DNA from: JAJPKK01 sp963844635
GTDB lineage: Bacteria > Pseudomonadota > Alphaproteobacteria > Rhizobiales > Xanthobacteraceae
Length of the DNA stretch: 64,000 bases
Reading direction: 5' to 3'
Assembly: GCA_963844635.1 (NCBI GenBank)
Contig: CAWJPD010000008.1
Coordinates: 496,001 to 560,000 of the forward strand
Part shown: in pieces, positions 9,081-17,473 of the stretch
How the letters are laid out: the number at the start of each line of letters is the position of its first letter
How positions within the stretch are numbered: position 1 is the first letter of the stretch
The notes under the pieces: generated by a model
What the model was told of the DNA's origin: nothing
Seen by the model: the letters and a program-made list of their open reading frames with translations, nothing else
The model's database searches: none
Made by a program: the position numbers and the translations under genes

Positions 9081-10595
9081 TCACTGCCCCTTGGCGGCCG
9101 CGCTGGCAAAGCGGCCGGCTTCCTCGGCGGCGCGGAACAGGGCTTTCGCCTTGTTGATGCATTCCTGCTGCTCGCTCGCCGGATCGGAATCGGCGACGAT
9201 GCCGGCGCCCGCCTGCACATACATCTTGCCGTCCTTGATGAGCGCGGTGCGCAGCACAATGCAGCTGTCCATGTCGCCGGCGGCCGAGAAATAGCCAACG
9301 CATCCGGCGTAGAGGCCGCGCTTTTCCTTCTCCAACTCATCGATGATTTCCATCGCCCGCACTTTCGGCGCCCCCGATACGGTCCCGGCGGGGAACCCTG
9401 CGGCGAGCGCGTCGAGCGCGTCGCTGCGCGGGTCGATCCGGCCCTCGACATTGGAGACGATGTGCATCACCTGGCTGTAGCGCTCGATGAAGAATTGGTC
9501 CGTGACCTTGACGCTGCCAATGGTGGCGACGCGCCCGACATCGTTGCGGCCGAGATCGAGCAGCATCAGGTGCTCGGCGCGCTCTTTGGGGTCGGCCAGC
9601 AGCTCGTCTTCCAGCGCCTTGTCCTCGTGCGGCGTGCGTCCGCGCGGCCGGGTCCCGGCGATCGGCCGGATCGTCACCGTGGGGCCGCGGGTACGAACCA
9701 GGATTTCCGGGCTCGATCCGGCGACGGCGAAGTCGGCATAATCGAGATAGAACAGGAACGGCGCCGGATTGACCCGCCGCAGCGCTCGGTAGAGCGCGAA
9801 CGGCGCCAGCGCGAACGGCGCCTCGAAGCGCTGCGCCAGCACCACCTGAAAGACATCACCGGCTGCGATGTACTCCTTCGCGCGCGCAACCATCGACAGA
9901 TATTCCGCCGGGCTGGTGTTCGATCGCGGGGGTATCGTGGGCGCCGCAGGGCCGCCCGCCGCTTCTCTCGCGACCGGACGGTCGAGCCTGTCGAGCACCG
10001 CGGTCAGCCGGTCGATGGCTCGGGAATGGGCGGCGCTGGCCGTGACACCGGGCGCGGGCCGCACCGGCGTCACCAGCGTCATGGCGTCAAGCACAGTGTC
10101 GAAAATAATCACGATGGTCGGACGCACCAGGATGGCGTCCGGGATCCCGATCGGATCGACGTTCGCCGAGGCAAGGTCCTCCATCAGGCGGACCATGTCG
10201 TAGCCGAGATAGCCGAACACGCCGGCGGCCATGGGCGGCAGGCCGTCCGGCAGCACAAAGCGGCTTTCCTTGATGAAGGCACGCAGTGCCTGGATCGGCG
10301 GTTCCGCGCATGGCACGAAGGCTTGAGGATCGGTGCTGGCGGAATAGTTGACGTCGGCGTGGGCGCCGCGCGCCCGCCAGACCGCGTCGGGGTCGATCCC
10401 GATGATCGAATAGCGTCCGCGCGCCGCACCGCCTTCGACCGACTCGAGCAGGAAGCTCAGGGCCCGGTCGGCACCCGTCTTGAGGAATGCCGAGACCGGC
10501 GTTTCCAAATCGGCGACCAGCGTCGTCCATACGACCTGGGCGGCGCCACGCCCATAGGCTGCCGCGAAGGCATCGGCAGAAGGCTCGATCTGCAT
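9081..10595 (-). CDS. trpE: Anthranilate synthase component I
   Basis: TrpE makes anthranilate from chorismate with ammonia delivered by the TrpG glutaminase; it is the committed step to tryptophan. The 504-residue protein shows the feedback-site motif LLES (49-52) and the chorismate-binding block: VFQVVLAQRF, GSSPEILVR, RPIAGTRPRG, LMLLDLGRNDVGRV, GTVSGAPKVRAMEII, GCVGYFS, YVQAGAGIVADSDP. No GATase domain is fused. The start ATG 10595 is used because the in-frame sequence further upstream is translated repeat DNA. The short inverted-repeat element that fills the gap to ppiD begins 5 bases before the ATG, and no good Shine-Dalgarno is visible. Confidence 0.95.
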   Translation of the reverse strand: MQIEPSADAFAAAYGRGAAQVVWTTLVADLETPVSAFLKTGADRALSFLLESVEGGAARGRYSIIGIDPDAVWRARGAHADVNYSASTDPQAFVPCAEPPIQALRAFIKESRFVLPDGLPPMAAGVFGYLGYDMVRLMEDLASANVDPIGIPDAILVRPTIVIIFDTVLDAMTLVTPVRPAPGVTASAAHSRAIDRLTAVLDRLDRPVAREAAGGPAAPTIPPRSNTSPAEYLSMVARAKEYIAAGDVFQVVLAQRFEAPFALAPFALYRALRRVNPAPFLFYLDYADFAVAGSSPEILVRTRGPTVTIRPIAGTRPRGRTPHEDKALEDELLADPKERAEHLMLLDLGRNDVGRVATIGSVKVTDQFFIERYSQVMHIVSNVEGRIDPRSDALDALAAGFPAGTVSGAPKVRAMEIIDELEKEKRGLYAGCVGYFSAAGDMDSCIVLRTALIKDGKMYVQAGAGIVADSDPASEQQECINKAKALFRAAEEAGRFASAAAKGQ

Positions 10596-10600
10596 TGATG

Positions 10601-10797
10601 AGGGTTCCCGCGAAATAACGGAATCGTTCGCATGGCAGTTCGCCGCACAGAGCAGGATGCCGAAAAGTTGCAAACTTTTCGGACAAACCTCATGCACAAA
10701 ATCAAAGAGATGCGAGGGGGAGGCGATTCAAACTGAACGCATTCCGCCAGCGTCGTGATTCTGCCAAGTACCGGAGCAGTTATTTTCGCGGGTGCCT
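10601..10797. mobile_element. Short terminal-inverted-repeat element (MITE-like), copy A, interrupted
   Basis: The ends are inverted: AGGGTTCCCGCGAAATAAC at the left and GTTATTTTCGCGGGTGCCT at the right. Next to the tips it shares the CTGCTCCG block and a GTGCGGCGAACTGCC block with copies B1 and B2 near 17 kb, but it is about 95 bp longer because a dispersed palindromic element sits inside it. It fills the whole ppiD-trpE gap: its right tip touches the ppiD stop codon and its left tip is 5 bases from the trpE start. Confidence 0.7.
10651..10747 (-). repeat. Dispersed palindromic element inside the MITE-like element
   Basis: On the minus strand it reads GCGGAATGCGTTCAG, then the CTCTTTGATTTTG block, TCCGAAAAGTTTGCAAC and TTTTCGGCATCC. 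The AAAAGTTTGCAAACTTTT core is a near-perfect hairpin stem. It is one of at least ten palindromic units in the window and the only one found nested in another repeat. Confidence 0.75.
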
Positions 10798-12708
10798 TTA
10801 CTGATTCGAGGACGCGCGGCCGACCGCCTGGCTGAGTGCCAACTCGTTCACGCTGATGCCAAGATCTGTCTCCACGCGGGACACATACTGACCGATCAGG
10901 TTTTGATTGTAGGCGTTCTTGAGGTCGTTGTTGATCCCCTGCACCACTGAGGAGTTGGCATCGTAGGTAGGAACTTTGATATCCGTGACCCGGAAGATGA
11001 TCCGGTCGGTCGGATTTTGGCCTTCCGAACTGCCAAAGCCGTCTTTGGCCGTCCGGAACACTTGAGCGACTGCACGGGCAGGCAAAGCGTCGGTGGTCTC
11101 GCGCTTCAACCCCGACTTGGTCTCGACCATGGTCTGGTCGGCCATCGCGATATCGGCAATCGATGTACCGGACTTGAGCTTATCCATGATCTCGGCAGTC
11201 TTGGCGTCAAGGCGCTTGACCGTCTCTTCTTGGCGCCAGCGCTCCTCGACCTGCTGCTTTGCCTCCTCAAGCGTGCGGTCCCGCGCCGGCGTAATGGCGA
11301 GCACGTCATACCAGACGAAGCCGCCGCCGGTAACCATCAACGGATCGTTGTCGCTGCCGATCTCGGTCGCGAAAGCGGCGCTGACCAGGTTGGCACCAGG
11401 AGGCAGGTCGGCCACCATCTTGCCATCGGGCGCATTCCCGGTGCGGTCGACGGCATCGATGGTCCGGAACGGCAGGTGCAGCTTCTGCGCGATTTCTTCC
11501 AGACCCGTGCCCCCGCCGAGTTCTTCGTCGACCTTGTCCCTGATCTCGTTCACCTCGGCCTTGGCACGATCGAGCGCGATGTCATGCTTGATCTCCAATT
11601 CCACCTCGGCAAAGGTCTTGGTCGACGCCGGCTCGATCTTGACGACGCGAAGGATCGCAGTCCCGAACCTGCCTGCCACCGGTGCACTGATCGCCCCTTC
11701 CGCCAAGCCGAATGCCGCATTGGCCACCGCCGGATCGAGGATGTCGGCCTTGGTCACCAGCCCAAGGTCGATGTCCTTGCCGGTGAGGTTGCGCTCCTTG
11801 GCGAGATCCTCGAAGGACAAGCCTTCGGCCAAGCGCTCAGACGCTTTCTTCGCCTCTTCGGCATTGGGGAAAACGATTTGCTGAACGTCCCGCCGTTCGG
11901 GGGTCGCGTACCGGTTCTGCCGCTCCATAAAGACGCGCATTGCGTCTTCGTCGCTGACTTCGATGGTACGGGCGATCTCAGCCTGGGAAATCGGCAGCAG
12001 CACAACTTTACGGTATTCGGGGGCACGAAACGCGAATTTATGGTCGTCGAAATATTTCGACAGCTGTTCCGGCGTCGGCTGCGGGATTTCGCCGGCCTTG
12101 CTGGCATCGAGAACGATGTATTCGACGCTGCGCTCTTCGTTGCGGAAGTGGTCGATGATCTCAGAGGTGGTCTTAGGGGGGCTGATGTCCGCGGCGATCG
12201 CCTCAGCGATTTGACGGCGCATGGTGCCTTGGCGCTGATCGTAGACGAAGCGCTGCTCCGTAAACCCTAGATCGCGAATGCGCTGCTGGAACAGATTGGG
12301 GTCGAACTGGCCATTGATCCCCTGAAATGCCGGATCGGAAGTGATGCGCTTGATCACCTCGGCGTCCGAAATGCCGAGGCCGAGTTGCTGTGCACGCTCG
12401 TCAAGCGCCGCCGACGCGATCATTTGCGCAAGCAGCTGCTGTTCCAGGCCGAAGGCGCGGGCCTCGTCGGGCGTCACCGGGCGTCCAAGCTGACGTCCGA
12501 GTTGCTGAAGCTCGTCCGTATACCTGATGCGGAATTGGTCCACCGAGATTTCGCTGTGGCCGACCTTGGCGACGGTGTTGACGCTGAACCCGCGGAAAAT
12601 GTCGCCAATGCCCCAGATGCCGAAGCTGATGATCAAAAACCCGACCACCGCGGCCATGACGCTCTTGCCGATCCAGTTGGATGAGGCTTTTCTTAAACTC
12701 CGGAGCAT
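10798..12708 (-). CDS. ppiD: Periplasmic folding factor with SurA-N and rotamase domains (PpiD/SurA type)
   Basis: PpiD is an inner-membrane-anchored periplasmic chaperone that assists proteins emerging from Sec. The 636-residue protein starts with a short cytoplasmic stretch and one membrane helix (VMAAVVGFLIISFGIWGIG), then a SurA_N-like helical domain (about 40-200, VDQFRIRYTDELQQLGRQLG), a parvulin-like central region around 250-370 (RRDVQQIVFPNAEEAKKA, SFEDLAKERNL) and a long helical C-terminal part. The parvulin domain is degenerate, as usual in PpiD. Its position directly upstream of trpE is common in related alphaproteobacteria. The MITE-like element starts right after its stop codon. 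Confidence 0.88.
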   Translation of the reverse strand: MLRSLRKASSNWIGKSVMAAVVGFLIISFGIWGIGDIFRGFSVNTVAKVGHSEISVDQFRIRYTDELQQLGRQLGRPVTPDEARAFGLEQQLLAQMIASAALDERAQQLGLGISDAEVIKRITSDPAFQGINGQFDPNLFQQRIRDLGFTEQRFVYDQRQGTMRRQIAEAIAADISPPKTTSEIIDHFRNEERSVEYIVLDASKAGEIPQPTPEQLSKYFDDHKFAFRAPEYRKVVLLPISQAEIARTIEVSDEDAMRVFMERQNRYATPERRDVQQIVFPNAEEAKKASERLAEGLSFEDLAKERNLTGKDIDLGLVTKADILDPAVANAAFGLAEGAISAPVAGRFGTAILRVVKIEPASTKTFAEVELEIKHDIALDRAKAEVNEIRDKVDEELGGGTGLEEIAQKLHLPFRTIDAVDRTGNAPDGKMVADLPPGANLVSAAFATEIGSDNDPLMVTGGGFVWYDVLAITPARDRTLEEAKQQVEERWRQEETVKRLDAKTAEIMDKLKSGTSIADIAMADQTMVETKSGLKRETTDALPARAVAQVFRTAKDGFGSSEGQNPTDRIIFRVTDIKVPTYDANSSVVQGINNDLKNAYNQNLIGQYVSRVETDLGISVNELALSQAVGRASSNQ

Positions 12709-13006
12709 GGGGCCATCGCTGGTCTGAGGGAACGGAAGCAGCCGAAATCAGGCCGGTCAGCATCTGACTATATCATCCCCTATCATAGGGGCGCTGAAAA
12801 CCGCGCGCAACGTCGCCCGGCATCTCCGTTCCCGCGGGTTTTTGTCGTAGCCTCAAGGGTTGATCCTCCCCTGCATAGCGCGGCGGAACGGGGAGGAATG
12901 AAAATTACCGTGGAAAATAAAGAAGCTTGGATCCTCGCAATGTGATTCAGGGTTTGGCTTCCGCCCCACAGCCGCCGACCCATATCGGTGGCGTCTTCAT
13001 CTTCAT

Positions 13007-14851
13007 TTACGGTTCGTGCCACCAAGTCTCGAGCAGGAAGCCGGAGAGAGAGGTCCGGTCAGGGTGCCGGATCGCCGCCCACCTTGCGATCCACTGATCC
13101 GGCAGGTGGAACAGCGGGATCACATAGATGCCGGACATCAGCACGCGGTCGAGTGCCCGAACCGCCGCAACAAAATCGCCGCGTTCGCGCGCCCGCAGCA
13201 ATGCCGCGATCATCGCATCGGCGGCCGGGCTTCGCATCCCCATGTAGTTGCGGCTGCCCGGCTCGACGGCCGCTTCGGACCCCCAGTAGAACGCCTGTTC
13301 GTTGCCGGGAGAAAGCGATTCATCCCACCGGTATTCGATCATGTCGAAATCGAAATTGATGCGCCGCTGGTCATATTGCACCGCGTCCACCATGCGAATC
13401 TGCAGTGTGATGCCGGCGCGGCGCAGGCTTTGCGAAAACGCGAGCGCCAATCGCTCCTGGTCGCGGTCGGTGATCAGAATTTCGAAGCTCAAGATTTCTG
13501 CGTTGTCACGCCGCCGCAACAGCGTGCCGCTCAACGCGTATCCTGCCTCCGCAAGGAGGGCGAGAGCGCGCCTTAAGGTCGGGCGGTCGCGTCCGGAGCC
13601 GTCTGTGACCGGGGGCGACCAGGTCCCGGCGAGTACGTCGGCGCGCACCGCATCGGGGAAAGGAGCGAGCAGTGCGTGCTCCTTGGCATCGGCAGGACGC
13701 GCGCGGGCCGATAGCTCGCTGTCCTCGAAGAAGCTTGCGGTGCGCCGGTAGCGCCCAAAGAAGAAGCTGCGATTGATCCATTCGAAGTCGAACAGCATCG
13801 CTATCGCTTCCCGCACCCTTGTATCGGCAAATACCGGCCGGCGCGTATTGAACACGAGTGCGTTCATGGGCTTGGGGAGGCCGTTCGAGAACGCTTCCTT
13901 GACGACCCGGCCGTCGCGAACGGCGGGGAAATCGTAGGCCGTCTCCCAGCGCCCCGGATCGATCTCGGCGCGAACGTCGTAGAGACCCTTGCGGAAACCC
14001 TCGAAATGGCTGTTGGCATCACGGTAATAGTCGTAGCGAAGCGTATCGAAATTGAAGAAGCCGCGATTGACCGCGAGGTGACGCCCCCAATAGGCGGGAT
14101 TGCGCCGCAATGAGATGCTGCGGCCCGGATCGACTTCGGTCACGCGGTAAGGACCCGTGCCGAGCGGGGGCGCGAGCGTCGTCTCCTCGAACCGGTCGGG
14201 GTCGATCGCGTGTCGCGGCAGGACCGGCATCAAACCAAGGATGAGCGGCAATTCGCGATCGTCGCTGCCAGACAGGTCGAAGCGAACGGTATCGGACGCA
14301 ATGACGCGGACACCTGCCACCTTCTCGTAATAGGCACGATAGTTCGGCCGACCGCGGTCGCGGAGCAGCCGCCACGAAAATACGACGTCCTCGGGGTCAA
14401 CCGGGCGTCCATCGGCAAAGGCCGCCGCCGGATCGAGGGCGAAACTCACGTAAGAACGCTCGGCGTCCGTTTCGACGGATTGGGCAAGCAGGCCGTAAAG
14501 CGTGAACGGCTCGTCATAGCCGCGCACCAGGAGGCTCTCGTAGACGAGGCCACGCACCTGCGGCAGGGCGATCCCCTTCACGATCAGCGGATTGAGGCTG
14601 TCGAACGTGCCGAGTACGCCCTGCACCAACTGGCCGCCCCTCGGCGCATCGGGGTTGGCGTAGGGGAATCCGTCAAAGCCCGCCGCGAGCGCCGGTTCGC
14701 CATGCATGGCGAGGGCGTGCGCCGACGTCGCAAGTGGCGAGGACGCGCGGGCCGCGCTCAGGAATGCCGTCGGGGACGCCGCGGTGCATCCCGCGAACCA
14801 CCGCAGCAAGGTGCGCCGACCGATCCGCAGGCCAGTTTGGGTTTCGGACAT
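13007..14851 (-). CDS. Extracellular solute-binding protein family 5 (YejA-like oligopeptide binding protein)
   Basis: This periplasmic binding protein would deliver peptides or similar substrates to an ABC importer. From ATG 14851 it has 614 residues and a Tat-type leader (GRRTLLRWFAGC). The mature start HALAMHGEPALAAGFDGFPYA and the following DAPRGG are typical of the YejA group; later landmarks are DPEDVVFSWRLLRDRG and RNPAYWGRHLAVNRG. No permease or ATPase genes of an opp/yej system lie next to it, so it is an orphan here or its partners are elsewhere. Confidence 0.82.
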   Translation of the reverse strand: MSETQTGLRIGRRTLLRWFAGCTAASPTAFLSAARASSPLATSAHALAMHGEPALAAGFDGFPYANPDAPRGGQLVQGVLGTFDSLNPLIVKGIALPQVRGLVYESLLVRGYDEPFTLYGLLAQSVETDAERSYVSFALDPAAAFADGRPVDPEDVVFSWRLLRDRGRPNYRAYYEKVAGVRVIASDTVRFDLSGSDDRELPLILGLMPVLPRHAIDPDRFEETTLAPPLGTGPYRVTEVDPGRSISLRRNPAYWGRHLAVNRGFFNFDTLRYDYYRDANSHFEGFRKGLYDVRAEIDPGRWETAYDFPAVRDGRVVKEAFSNGLPKPMNALVFNTRRPVFADTRVREAIAMLFDFEWINRSFFFGRYRRTASFFEDSELSARARPADAKEHALLAPFPDAVRADVLAGTWSPPVTDGSGRDRPTLRRALALLAEAGYALSGTLLRRRDNAEILSFEILITDRDQERLALAFSQSLRRAGITLQIRMVDAVQYDQRRINFDFDMIEYRWDESLSPGNEQAFYWGSEAAVEPGSRNYMGMRSPAADAMIAALLRARERGDFVAAVRALDRVLMSGIYVIPLFHLPDQWIARWAAIRHPDRTSLSGFLLETWWHEP

Positions 14852-15100
14852 CGAATCGCTCGTTGCCGACCGGGTCTTCGATAACACAGCTTGTAAGTAC
14901 GCAGGTAATGATGTCAGCATCGCGCGCTGCGATGCCGCGTCTTTGAAACCTCCAATATTTCCGTGGTGAACCCGGCTAGGCTGCTGCGCCGCAGGGAACC
15001 GTCACTTTGCTGCCGTATTTGCCGCCGAGAGAGCCACTGGGGGACGATAACCCGCATTGATGAAATGAACGCGCCCACCGCCAGACGTGAGGATTCCTGC

Positions 15101-15904
15101 ATGCTTCAAAGGAAGTTGTCATCACCGGTGCCGGCGCGCCGGCTGGCGTCTCCGGCATTTGCAGCAGTGTTGATCGCGGCGGCGGGATTCGCCGCCGCTC
15201 CCGCATGGGCTCAACAACCGCCTCCTCCATCCGGCGCGCCAGCGCGCCCGGCACGCCCGGCGCCCCGGCCCGCGGCACCACCGAAAGCGGCGCCCGCCCC
15301 GGCGGCTCCTGCGGCGCCCCAAGCTGCGGCGCCCGCGCCGGGACAAGCTGAAGTGCCGCAGCTCATCTATTCGCCCTGGGCCAAGTTCTGCGGCAAGGGC
15401 AATGACCCGAATGCAAAAGAAGTGTGTTTCACGGGCAAGGATGCGCGCACCGAGGCGGGGCAGCCAGTGGTCGCTGCGGCCTTGATCGAACCGGAGGGCG
15501 AGCCGAAAAAGCTGTTCCGCGTTACGCTGCCCAGTCCGCTGCAACTTCAGTACGGCACCCGCATCATCATCGATCAGCAGCCGGCGATCAGCGGTGCGTT
15601 CTTCACCTGTTTCGCGAACGGCTGCATGGCCGATTACGAGGCAACTCCGGACCTTGTTGGCAAGCTGAAGAAAGGCCAGATGCTGGTCATCCAGGCCATT
15701 AATCTCGCCGCCACCGCGATCAGCTTCCCACTGCCGCTTACCGATAATACCGGCAACAGCTTCGTCAAGGCGAATGAAGGACCGCCCACCGACCCGAAGG
15801 TCTTCGAGGAGCAGCAGAAGAAGCTTCAGGAAGAGTTGCAGAAACGTGCCGACGAGGCGCGCAAACGGCTGGAGAGCCAGGGTGGCGCACCGCCCGTGAG
15901 ATAA
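15101..15904 (+). CDS. Invasion-associated locus B (IalB) family secreted protein
   Basis: IalB-family proteins are small secreted or periplasmic proteins of unclear biochemical role, first linked to erythrocyte invasion in Bartonella. The ATG at 15101 has GAGGA 7 bases upstream and yields a signal peptide ending AWAQ, then a long Pro/Ala linker (about residues 40-80), then the IalB domain: PWAKFCGKGNDPNAKEVCFTG, a LIEPEGEPKKLFRVTLP strand, AISGAFFTCFANGCMADYEA and a charged coiled tail (EEQQKKLQEELQKRADEARK). Four cysteines sit in the two usual pairs. A broken second copy follows at 16087. Confidence 0.85.
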   Translation: MLQRKLSSPVPARRLASPAFAAVLIAAAGFAAAPAWAQQPPPPSGAPARPARPAPRPAAPPKAAPAPAAPAAPQAAAPAPGQAEVPQLIYSPWAKFCGKGNDPNAKEVCFTGKDARTEAGQPVVAAALIEPEGEPKKLFRVTLPSPLQLQYGTRIIIDQQPAISGAFFTCFANGCMADYEATPDLVGKLKKGQMLVIQAINLAATAISFPLPLTDNTGNSFVKANEGPPTDPKVFEEQQKKLQEELQKRADEARKRLESQGGAPPVR

Positions 15905-15915
15905 GTGCCGAGATT

Positions 15916-15939
15916 GCGCCCGCGGTGCTTCGCGGGCGC
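15916..15939 (+). terminator. Hairpin after the ialB stop
   Basis: A perfect 9-bp stem, GCGCCCGCG and CGCGGGCGC around a GTGCTT loop, starts 11 bases after the stop codon. There is no T-run after it, so termination would be weak or Rho-assisted. Confidence 0.5.
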
Positions 15940-15984
15940 GTCCATCGAGCGGTTGCTGCCGGCATCAAGAGGTTGTCCGAACGC

Positions 15985-16060
15985 TACGATCGCCCGCTTC
16001 CCCTTTGATTTCGCGCATGATCTCTGTCCGAAAAGTCTGCAATTTTTTGGGATCAAGCGC
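15985..16060 (+). repeat. Dispersed palindromic element
   Basis: It contains the CCCTTTGATTTCGCGCATGA arm, TCCGAAAAGTCTGCAATTTT and the right arm GGGATCAAGCGC. It lies between the two IalB genes. Confidence 0.78.
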
Positions 16061-16086
16061 CAGAGTTCCTCCGTTGCGAACTTGAC

Positions 16087-16860
16087 ATGGGCCTGGCGAA
16101 AACCCCGATCCTGATCGCGGTGTTGATTGCCGCCGGGACCCTCCCCGGGCATGCCGGTAATCTCCTCGCCCTCGGCGTCAGCAACGGCAAGGATTTCGCG
16201 GCTTTCACTACACGGAGATGGCCTGGGCTCGGCGCCCTTGCGCGCCCCGATCACAGAATCCCATCAACGACCCCGCTGAACGTGCGTGGAACGTATTGGC
16301 CCCGGCGCCCCCGCCCTTGGACGACAAGACAATCCTCATCTATTCGACCTGGGCCAAATATTGCGGCAAAACTCCTGATCGCGATGCAAAGCAACTCTGC
16401 TTCACGATGAACGACGGTCACACCGAGGACGGCTTTACCGTCATCATGGCAGGGCTTCTCGAACCGGAGGGCGAGTCAAGGAAAACGTTGCGTATCGCCG
16501 TTTCGAGTTCCGCTCCAGCTGCAATATGGCGCGCGGGTCATGATCGATCGGCGCCCGGTGATCAGTGGAGCGTTCTTCACTTGCCTGGGGACTTCCTGTG
16601 TCGCCGACTACGAGGCCACGCCCGAAGTGGTCGGCATGCTCAAAAGCGGAAAGACATTGCTGATCCAGGCGATCAGCCTTTCGGCCAAGGCCATCAATTT
16701 TTCGATGCCTTTGGCCGATAATTCACGTAACAGCTTCGGCAAGGTGAACGAAGGCGCAGCGGTCGATGCGGGCGAACCCGAATTGCAGCGGGAAAGGCTC
16801 CGCGATTATATTCAGTTCGCGCACCGCAGCCCCTCCAAAGCGCCATTCGGGCAACGGGAC
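16087..16860 (+). pseudogene. Second IalB-family gene, frameshifted twice
   Basis: The start encodes a signal peptide (MGLAKTPILIAVLIAAGTLPG). The domain core continues in another frame (ILIYSTWAKYCGKTPDRDAK, GLLEPEGESRKTLRIAV), and the end returns to the first frame (PLQLQYGARVMIDRRPVIS, AFFTCLGTSCVADYEATPEV). The changes lie near 16200-16230 and near 16510-16520. The piecewise protein is clearly homologous to the intact IalB gene just upstream, so this is a tandem duplicate. Its 3' end runs into the inverted-repeat element at 16861 with no native stop before it, so the C-terminus is also replaced. Confidence 0.75.
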
Positions 16861-16961
16861 AGGGGTTCCGCGAAAATAACTGCTCCGACTCGCGACAGAA
16901 ATCAGCAGCGTGGTGCCGCGAATGGCCCTCCGACCGATTTAGTTATGTTCGCGGATACCCC
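16861..16961 (+). mobile_element. Short inverted-repeat (MITE-like) element, copy B1
   Basis: The left tip reads AGGGGTTCCGCGAAAATAAC and the right tip GTTATGTTCGCGGATACCCC. The interior begins TGCTCCGACTCGCGACAGAA and continues ATCAGCAGC. It has no coding capacity. The interior matches copy B2 read on the opposite strand, so the two lie in inverted orientation about 40 bp apart. Confidence 0.72.
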
Positions 16962-17003
16962 AGGTCGACCGTATCCCGTAAGGATTGAGCGTCGAATCGC
17001 GTC

Positions 17004-17105
17004 AGGGAACCCGCGAAAATAACTGACGCGGTCACAGGGCGGTTCGCCGTACCAAAGCTGCTGATTTCTGTCGCGAGTCGGAGCGGTTATTTTCGCGGGC
17101 GCCCT
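17004..17105 (-). mobile_element. Short inverted-repeat (MITE-like) element, copy B2
   Basis: The tips are AGGGAACCCGCGAAAATAAC and GTTATTTTCGCGGGCGCCCT. On the minus strand the interior repeats CGCTCCGACTCGCGACAGAA and ATCAGCAGC as in B1, then GTACGGCGAACCGCCCTGTG, shared in diverged form with copy A. Its right tip touches the hspQ stop codon, as copy A's tip touches the ppiD stop. Confidence 0.75.
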
Positions 17106-17473
17106 CAGTTCAGCCTGGTATTGCGCGGGCGATAGCCGCCCTCCTCGTCCCGATCGAATACTTCCGCCACTTGGGGATGCCGCACCGGCTCGCCAGAATC
17201 GTCCGGCAGCAGGTTCTGTTCGGAAACGTAGGCGACGTATTCGGTTTCGGCGTTCTCGGCAAACAAGTGATAGTAAGGCTGATCCTTGTGCGGACGTACC
17301 TCAGCCGGGATCGACTGGTACCATTCCTCCGTGTTGCTGAAGAGCGGATCGATGTCGAACACGACGCCCCGGAAGGGATAGAGGCGGTGTCGTACGACTT
17401 GGCCAATCGTGTATTTGGCCATGCAAATCCGGTTCGTGTCTTGGAGCTTGGTCGTGTCAGGGATTTTTGACAT
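17105..17473 (-). CDS. hspQ: Heat shock protein HspQ (YccV-like, hemimethylated-DNA-binding fold)
   Basis: HspQ modulates protein quality control and Lon specificity in enterobacteria. The 122 residues contain the whole YccV-like beta domain: IGQVVRHRLYPFRGVVFDID, EEWYQSIPAEVRPHKDQPYY, HLFAENAETEYVAYVSEQNL. The longer ATG start is given; an internal ATG at 17422 (MAKYTIGQ) matches family length as well and may be the real start. The malyl-CoA-lyase-like frame from upstream reads through most of this gene in another phase. Confidence 0.88.
   Translation of the reverse strand: MSKIPDTTKLQDTNRICMAKYTIGQVVRHRLYPFRGVVFDIDPLFSNTEEWYQSIPAEVRPHKDQPYYHLFAENAETEYVAYVSEQNLLPDDSGEPVRHPQVAEVFDRDEEGGYRPRNTRLN

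Noticed and set aside
8676..10598. 640-codon open frame on the plus strand opposite trpE
   Set aside because: It mirrors trpE in a high-GC genome, is rich in Arg/Gly/His, has no recognisable domain, and overlaps the papain-like gene. Similar mirror frames lie opposite ppiD, gldG, pepN, cobL and tctA.
10596..10697. Upstream extension of trpE with a start at 10697
   Set aside because: The extra residues (VCPKSLQLFGIL) are a translation of the palindromic element; the same peptide pattern appears at other copies.
12777..12791. Perfect inverted repeat CCCCTATCATAGGGG in the gap upstream of ppiD
   Set aside because: It is only a 6-bp arm and single in the window; it could be an operator but there is no supporting regulator.
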